Shown here piece by piece: positions 59,048 through 64,000 of a stretch of DNA of 64,000 nt. The position numbers were made by a program, and so were the translations under genes. Below the pieces are notes generated by a model. The model ran no database searches and was not told where the DNA came from. It saw only the letters and a list, made by a program, of their open reading frames with translations. Origin of the DNA: Clostridia bacterium. Lineage in GTDB: Bacteria > Bacillota > Clostridia > Oscillospirales > CAG-272. How positions within the stretch are numbered: the stretch's first letter is position 1; each line of letters opens with the position of its first letter. The stretch is from positions 1-64,000 of the forward strand of contig JAFVRG010000019.1 in assembly GCA_017504405.1 (NCBI GenBank), written 5' to 3'.

Positions 59048-61930
59048 ATGAACGCCGTGATAAAAACCTGCAAGGATAAGGCAACGGAGCTATATCACTA
59101 CGCAATGAAAAATCCGTTCTCGGTATATTTTTTACTGTTTTTCAAGCCGATAGTCGATATGCTCTGGGACGTTGCGATACTTGACTATGCTCTGCTCGCA
59201 TATGCGATAGCAATACTCGCATATAACCTGATAAAGCGGCCTGACGTATTCAAGCGTTTTCGCTTGATGGACTACCTCTGCTTTGCAATTCTCTTTTTGA
59301 TGGTGCTGGCATTTTTCAGAAACACCGACGGATTTCGGGTGTTTGTCAAGACAGCGTCGCAGTTCATTTTATTCTTCATAGGACGTTATTGCCATGAAAA
59401 AACCGACAAGTGCATAACCGCTCTGCGCTACTCCTCGTTTGTCGTGGTCGGCGTAAATGCGCTGGTGCTGTTTATCGGCTTTTTTAACGGTCTCGGCTTT
59501 CAGATGTGGGGCGGTGCGCTCACGTTTAGTGGTACGTACTATTTCAAAACCGACCTTGCACTCGCCATGACACAGTGTCTTATATTCATTCTGTTTGTCA
59601 AAAAGCTGCGCTGGTACAACTACACCCTCGCCGTTCTGGCATCGGTTATGATATTCTTATCAAATGCGAGAATATCGTTTGTCATAGCGTTTATGATATT
59701 CGGTCTTGTATTCCTATATAAGATTTCGAGATTTTTAAAAAGGCGTATAAGGATATTCGATTTGCGTCTCATCGCTACAATGGGAATATGTGTGGCGCTT
59801 GCAATTGCATCGCTGTTCGTTTTGTCAAAGCTCCCGATAGCGGAGAGCCTCGGTCACATATCCCTCTCGGTTGACAACAGTCAGGTTCAGGGCGATTTGC
59901 CGATAACCGACGGCGGCGGGAACACTGTGACCGACACCGACGGCGACGGCACGGTTGATGAAGAGGCCGAAAGCGACGAATTCACCTTTGCAACTATAAA
60001 AAACAAAATCGTCAGCCTGTGGCTCAAGGTCTATACACCCGCAAACACGCAGGGACGCTCCACTATATGGCGATACCTTGTCGAGGATTTTTCATCAAGA
60101 GATTTGACGAGCCGACTGTTCGGTATTGATTTTGTATCCGACCTCTACGAGGTTATGCCCGGATTTTTCGCAGATTCGCACAACGCATACCTCAAAACAA
60201 TGTACTCGATAGGAATTTTAGGACTTATTCTGTTCTTTGCGTTCCTTATTATAGTAATCTTAAAACTGACGTACAAGAGTCAGAATAAAATTTTCTTCAT
60301 TGTCTTGCAACTGATGTGCGTATTGCTGACAGTCAGCTTTACAACACCTGCCTGCCAGACAACGCAGTACACGTGGGTACCGATGATGTTTTTGGGTCTG
60401 TTATTCAGACGTGACCCTCAGCCTCACGACGAGGAGGAGAGTGAGCCTGCGCCCGCAAAATACATAATCGACTATATACCCGTAGCTAAAATGAGCAGCT
60501 TTTTATCCTCGGTGGAATTCTCTATCGCAATGGCGATAGCATCCTGCGTAATAGTTATCGGCAAATTCCAGGTCGGCGGTGTCGTGACCTTTGTCCTTAT
60601 CATATGCGCTATGCTGATACTGTGCAAGGATATTACCGTAACCACTGCGCCGTTTTTGTACCTTTGCGTTTATGCGTGTATGAAATACGACTCGTTTGAC
60701 GTGTATATAAAGCTGTGGTGGCTGGCAATTCCCGCCGTATATGCCCTGTTCTACCACTTCATCAAGTACCGTCAGCCCATAGTAATCGGCAAGTCATTCT
60801 GGGGCATTCTCACCGTTTCGGTAGCGGTAACGCTCGGCGGCGTCGGCTTTATCCCCGCAAGCGAATATTTCAACCCGATTGCTCTCTACTACACTCTCGG
60901 ACTCGGTTTCGGAATGCTGCTCTGCTACGTTCTGATAAAATCGCAGATAGGCAACGCAAACGGCGAAATGGCGAAAAAACGGATACTGACAGCCCTGTAC
61001 TGTATGGGTCTTATTGCCTCGCTGTGTGTATTTATTCAGTATATCTGGAGCTGGGATATTCTGCTCGAAACGGGCAAGGTGCTCGAAAATCTGACGTCAA
61101 GAAACAATTTCTCTACATTTATAATATTTGCGCTCCCAATACCGTTCTATTTCGCAATAAAAAATCCCTACCACCTCATCAGTGCAGCGGTTATGTTCGG
61201 CGCAAACATCCTCACAGGCTCCCGTGGCGGTATGCTGTTTGGAACGGTTGAGCTGTTTATCTGCTTTGCCTACCTAATTTGGTTTACCGACAGCAAGAAG
61301 ATGCGTATAATTTACGCATCCTCGGTTGCCGCACTCGTTGCAATCGCACTCGCACTGCTCGACCCGTTCCTCAATTTCTGGAACGCAAGGTACGGCGGCG
61401 CAGGAGCAACGTTCGAGGAAAATCTGAAATACGACATACGCTACGAATTTCTGTTCGGACGCAAGGGCTACAACGAAGGCTCCCGTGTAATCAACAATTT
61501 CCTCTCAAATCCCCTGTTCGGTCAGGGTCTCGGCTCTACTGCCAACCTCGATATATACAACCCGAAAAAGGGTGCGCTCTGCTGGTATCATATGATGACA
61601 CCGCAGATAGTGGGAAGCCTCGGAATCGCAGGTATTCTCGGCTACGGCTATCAGCTGATCAACCGTGTGTGGCTGTCGGTCAAGCGGATAAATCCGTTTG
61701 CTCTCGCCCTGACCGTCTCCTGGCTCGGCGTATTTATGATGAGTCAGGTCAATCCCGGTGAGCTGTGTCCTCTCCCCTACGAGCTACTCGTCGTTATGAT
61801 GTACATTTTCATTGAAAACGAGCCTATGGGCGCAAGGAAGGCAAAAAAGGACGCAGAAATCCCTGCGGTCGCGGCAGAAAATTCCGTTGATACGGAAGAA
61901 ATCACCGTCGAAACGGCAGAGGCAAAATAA
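59048..61930 (+). CDS. Double O-antigen ligase/polymerase-like membrane protein
   Basis: 960 residues with roughly 20 membrane helices, twice the size of a Wzy/O-antigen ligase. Two family-like halves are visible. Half 1 (~1-440): NTQGRSTIWRYLVEDFSSRD, LFGIDFVSD, FFADSHNAYLKTMYSIGILG. Half 2 (~470-925): NILTGSRGGMLFGTVELFI, VINNFLSNPLFGQGLGSTA, and LCWYHMMTPQIVGSLGIAGI. A ~45-residue acidic loop (ITDGGGNTVTDTDGDGTVDE) lies in half 1 and an acidic cytoplasmic tail at the C-terminus. It probably polymerises or ligates a polysaccharide made with the upstream GT4. A tandem fusion is my reading; start by GTG-free ATG with AAGGAG 6 nt upstream. Confidence 0.78.
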   Translation: MNAVIKTCKDKATELYHYAMKNPFSVYFLLFFKPIVDMLWDVAILDYALLAYAIAILAYNLIKRPDVFKRFRLMDYLCFAILFLMVLAFFRNTDGFRVFVKTASQFILFFIGRYCHEKTDKCITALRYSSFVVVGVNALVLFIGFFNGLGFQMWGGALTFSGTYYFKTDLALAMTQCLIFILFVKKLRWYNYTLAVLASVMIFLSNARISFVIAFMIFGLVFLYKISRFLKRRIRIFDLRLIATMGICVALAIASLFVLSKLPIAESLGHISLSVDNSQVQGDLPITDGGGNTVTDTDGDGTVDEEAESDEFTFATIKNKIVSLWLKVYTPANTQGRSTIWRYLVEDFSSRDLTSRLFGIDFVSDLYEVMPGFFADSHNAYLKTMYSIGILGLILFFAFLIIVILKLTYKSQNKIFFIVLQLMCVLLTVSFTTPACQTTQYTWVPMMFLGLLFRRDPQPHDEEESEPAPAKYIIDYIPVAKMSSFLSSVEFSIAMAIASCVIVIGKFQVGGVVTFVLIICAMLILCKDITVTTAPFLYLCVYACMKYDSFDVYIKLWWLAIPAVYALFYHFIKYRQPIVIGKSFWGILTVSVAVTLGGVGFIPASEYFNPIALYYTLGLGFGMLLCYVLIKSQIGNANGEMAKKRILTALYCMGLIASLCVFIQYIWSWDILLETGKVLENLTSRNNFSTFIIFALPIPFYFAIKNPYHLISAAVMFGANILTGSRGGMLFGTVELFICFAYLIWFTDSKKMRIIYASSVAALVAIALALLDPFLNFWNARYGGAGATFEENLKYDIRYEFLFGRKGYNEGSRVINNFLSNPLFGQGLGSTANLDIYNPKKGALCWYHMMTPQIVGSLGIAGILGYGYQLINRVWLSVKRINPFALALTVSWLGVFMMSQVNPGELCPLPYELLVVMMYIFIENEPMGARKAKKDAEIPAVAAENSVDTEEITVETAEAK

Positions 61931-61979
61931 GCAAATCAAATATCAGATAATAATTATTAAAACACAAAAGGAGAATATT

Positions 61980-63110
61980 ATGTTAGCATTTTTAATTGCC
62001 ACACCCCTGATTATCGGTATAGCGATATGCATCGCAGTAGCTGTAATTCAGTATGTAAAACGCAAAAGGATGGAAAATTCGGGCAAAATTTGCATAGGCA
62101 TTGCCTGCGCATTACTGGTTTTGACAGTATTGGTTCCGCCCAGCATACGCACCGTTGACACGGGTGAGGTTGCCGTCGTTAAGTTTATGGGAGAGGCTAA
62201 GGAGGTCAGAGCGGCAGGAACGCATTTTGACTTCTGGCTGACTAACACCTATCAGAAATACGACGCAAAGGTTCAGAACCTCGACATCTCCACTGCGGCA
62301 TACTCAAACGATGCACAAACCATGAACGTGACAATGACTCTGCAATATCAGATTATGAGTGATAAAGCAATTGAAATTGCAAAAGAATTCGGCTCGCTCG
62401 ACGTACTGCAAAGCAGAATAAACAGCATAGCAATAGAAAAAGCAAAATCGGTTCTCTCCCCCTACAAGGCTATGGATATTATATCCAAGCGCGCGGATAT
62501 GTCTCCAAAGGTTGAGGAGGCTATCAAGGAAGCAATATCGGATAAGTATTTCGTAACAATTTCAGCCGTTGTTCTTACTAACATTGACTTTTCGGATGCT
62601 TTTGAAAAGGCAGTTGAGGACAAGATGATAGCTGAACAGAATCAGCTCCGTGCAGAATACGAGAACGCCGCAAAAATAGCAGCAGCTGAGGCAGAGGCAA
62701 AGGCGGCAATTCAGAAGGCAGAGGGCGAGGCTGAGGCAAAGCTGAAAAAGGCTCAGGCGGAAATCGAAATTGCAAAGGCAGAGGCTGAGGCAAAGCTGGC
62801 AGAGGCTCAGGGTGATGCGGATGCACAGCTGGAGCTGGCAAAAGCCGAGGCTGATGCTCTTAAGCTCAAATCCGTCGAGGTTGCAAGGGCGCTTGGCTTT
62901 ACCGTAACGGAAACCGAGATAACCGACGGCGATGGAGTTACCTCCACAGAATACGAGATTGATTTCGAGGGCAAGAGCGCTGACGAAATCAAGCTGATTA
63001 CCGATTATCTCAAGTACATAGAGTACATTTCCAAATGGGACGGAAAGCTCCCTACGGTTATGACCGAAAGCGGCGCTAACGTTGTAATACCCACAAACCC
63101 CATTCCGTAA
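61980..63110 (+). CDS. SPFH/prohibitin-type membrane protein
   Basis: 376 residues from the ATG at 61980 (AAGGAGA 6 nt upstream). Two N-terminal hydrophobic segments (~3-22 and ~34-52), then the SPFH domain (TVDTGEVAVVKFMGEAKEVR; VTMTLQYQIMSDKAIEIAKE), then a long Ala/Glu/Lys coiled coil (~230-300; AAAEAEAKAAIQKAEGEAEA) and a short C-terminal domain. Prohibitin/HflK-type topology; these proteins form large membrane rings that organise membrane or proteases. 49 nt after the polymerase-like gene and probably co-transcribed. Confidence 0.9.
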   Translation: MLAFLIATPLIIGIAICIAVAVIQYVKRKRMENSGKICIGIACALLVLTVLVPPSIRTVDTGEVAVVKFMGEAKEVRAAGTHFDFWLTNTYQKYDAKVQNLDISTAAYSNDAQTMNVTMTLQYQIMSDKAIEIAKEFGSLDVLQSRINSIAIEKAKSVLSPYKAMDIISKRADMSPKVEEAIKEAISDKYFVTISAVVLTNIDFSDAFEKAVEDKMIAEQNQLRAEYENAAKIAAAEAEAKAAIQKAEGEAEAKLKKAQAEIEIAKAEAEAKLAEAQGDADAQLELAKAEADALKLKSVEVARALGFTVTETEITDGDGVTSTEYEIDFEGKSADEIKLITDYLKYIEYISKWDGKLPTVMTESGANVVIPTNPIP

Positions 63111-63118
63111 ATTAAACA

Positions 63119-63156
63119 GAAAAGGATTTTGGCGCAACTGTCAAAATCCTTTTTAT
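63119..63156 (+). terminator. Terminator after the SPFH gene
   Basis: AAAAGGATTTT (63120-63130) pairs with AAAATCCTTTT (63143-63153), followed by TATATATTTTT. Confidence 0.9.
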
Positions 63157-63164
63157 ATATTTTT

Positions 63165-63206
63165 GAGGAAAAAGAAAAGCGGTCGGCAGATGCTGACCGC
63201 ATTTTT
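63165..63206 (-). terminator. Terminator after gpmI
   Basis: GCGGTC (63179-63184) / GACCGC (63195-63200), 10-nt loop, followed on the minus strand by TTTTCTTTTTCC; T-rich on the plus side as well, so it may serve both strands. Confidence 0.8.
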
Positions 63207-63222
63207 TCTGTTTTCTTTAATT

Positions 63223-64000
63223 TTATTCGATAACCGAGGTGTCCCACATTTCGGGAGCTTCATATCCGAGCAGGTTTACGGTGGTTGCTGCTACGTTGGA
63301 AAGTCCGAATTCTCCATTTTCCTTTACCTTGTAGGTATCGGCGTAGAAGTTGTCGTAGAATATAAGGGGAACGGGGTTGAGAGTGTGGCTCGTCTTTGCC
63401 TTGAAGGAGCCGTCCTTCCCCTGCTTGGGCATGCCCGTTTTCTTATCAATTTCATACATTTCGTCAGCATTTCCGTGGTCTGCAGTGATGAGCGCAACAC
63501 CTTTAAGCTCGTCAACGACTGCAAGAATTCTGGCAAGCTGAAGGTCAAGCGCCTCCATAGAGCATTCGGTAGCGAGAAAATTGCCCGTATGTCCTACCAT
63601 ATCGCCGTTGGGGAAGTTGACACGCAGATACTTGTATTCACCGCTCTTCAGGCACTCAATGAGCTTGTCGGTTATTTCAGCGCACTTCATCCAGGGGCGC
63701 TGCTCAAAGGGAACGACGTCGCTCGGAATTTCGATATAGGTTTCAAGCTTTTCGTCAAACTTACCGCTCTTATTTCCGTTCCAGAAATAGGTTACGTGGC
63801 CGTACTTCTGCGTTTCCGAGATAGCGAGCTGATTTATTCCCGTAGCAACGAGATATTCGCTCTGCGTATTGGTGATTTCGGGGGGATTTACGAGGTAGCG
63901 TGAGGGGATATGCAAATCGCCGTCGTATTCGAGCATACCTGCATATATAACGCTCGGCACTCTCTTGCGGTCAAACTTATCAAAATCGGCGCCGCCCTCA
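63223..64000 (-). CDS. gpmI: 2,3-bisphosphoglycerate-independent phosphoglycerate mutase, 3' part
   Basis: Only the C-terminal ~259 residues are in the window; the frame stays open through the window edge (EGGADFDKFDRKRVPSV leads into the visible part), so the true start lies beyond 64000. Blocks of cofactor-independent PGM: SETQKYGHVTYFWNGNKSGK, FEQRPWMKCAEITDK, VNFPNGDMVGHTGNFLATEC, and the metal-binding ALITADHGNADEM with a later TSHTLNPVPLIFYD. It converts 3-phosphoglycerate to 2-phosphoglycerate with Mn. The variant with the EYDGDLHIP block is the longer (plant/kinetoplastid-like) form found in some Clostridia and Bacteroidetes. Confidence 0.95.
   Translation of the reverse strand, partial: EGGADFDKFDRKRVPSVIYAGMLEYDGDLHIPSRYLVNPPEITNTQSEYLVATGINQLAISETQKYGHVTYFWNGNKSGKFDEKLETYIEIPSDVVPFEQRPWMKCAEITDKLIECLKSGEYKYLRVNFPNGDMVGHTGNFLATECSMEALDLQLARILAVVDELKGVALITADHGNADEMYEIDKKTGMPKQGKDGSFKAKTSHTLNPVPLIFYDNFYADTYKVKENGEFGLSNVAATTVNLLGYEAPEMWDTSVIE

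Noticed and set aside
59048..61930. Two separate polymerase genes joined by a sequencing error
   Set aside because: The frame is continuous, both halves keep good composition, and no ribosome site or start is seen at the junction.

Overview
The window looks like a piece of a Clostridia-type (Bacillota) chromosome, most likely an uncultured gut anaerobe of the Oscillospirales/Ruminococcaceae kind. Evidence: strong Shine-Dalgarno sites before nearly every gene, near-consensus sigma70 promoters with 17-bp spacers, a Tyr T-box leader, a DUF421-DUF4363 pair, a Re-citrate synthase glutamate branch, GTP-type PEP carboxykinase, and gut-habit genes (bile-salt-hydrolase-like enzyme, alpha-fucosidase, GlcNAc catabolism, cobalamin scavenging). 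No prophage, transposase, CRISPR-Cas or integrase gene was found. The taxonomic placement is inference.

Layout. 1-410: 5' tip of a 16S rRNA gene running left, with tandem rRNA promoters, back to back with a DUF421-DUF4363 operon (411-1462). 1455-8192 (minus): rlmB, a 1093-residue acidic membrane protein resembling a P-type ATPase without its phosphorylation motif, a B12-binding-type radical SAM protein and its DUF2344 partner. 8521-9270: ZIP metal transporter. 9504-14707 (minus): Re-citrate synthase, GntR/FCD regulator, aconitase, NADP-isocitrate dehydrogenase, with a clear operator on the promoter; together they make 2-oxoglutarate for glutamate. 15033-22152: ABC exporter, metallophosphoesterase, a lipoprotein with SGNH-like and NodB-like domains, PHP phosphatase and biotin ligase. 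22307-27092 (minus): DUF4838 glycosidase-like protein, nagA, nagB, bioY. 27131-28920: an unidentified small RNA, then a T-box-controlled tyrS. 29080-34614: LRR lipoprotein, an unknown two-gene operon, DUF177-rpmF, DUF2238-like and MgtC membrane proteins, a SLOG-like protein behind a large structured RNA. 34925-42525: choloylglycine-hydrolase-family enzyme, SASA esterase lipoprotein, pckG, PTS IIC, pncB. 42754-47179: DUF554, TPR-like protein, wecB and a tandem RadC pair, one lacking the JAMM metal site. 47232-50249: MBOAT/DHHW O-acetylation pair and trmB. 50250-51804: a repeat-rich strip ending in tRNA-Trp. 51887-53150 (minus): cobalamin riboswitch, DUF4430-like lipoprotein and ECF S component, a likely vitamin B12 uptake module. 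53250-57566: GH29 fucosidase, padR-DUF1700-DUF4097 operon, and a GMP synthase without its glutaminase domain. 57832-64000: glycosyltransferase, a double O-antigen-polymerase-like protein, an SPFH protein, and the 3' part of gpmI.

The most unusual non-coding content is short structured repeats at gene ends: (i) arrays of perfect three-nucleotide-loop hairpins whose arms differ from unit to unit while a short linker is constant within a locus (34072-34147, 45710-45834, 51201-51327); (ii) a dispersed ~90-bp terminator element in five places; (iii) 50-77-bp tandem duplications holding promoters or terminators (14821, 24418, 37654); (iv) three copies of the tRNA-Trp 3' end, each next to a different hairpin terminator; (v) two nearly identical 149-bp palindromic elements. 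All product names are from reading the translations; no database search was run.
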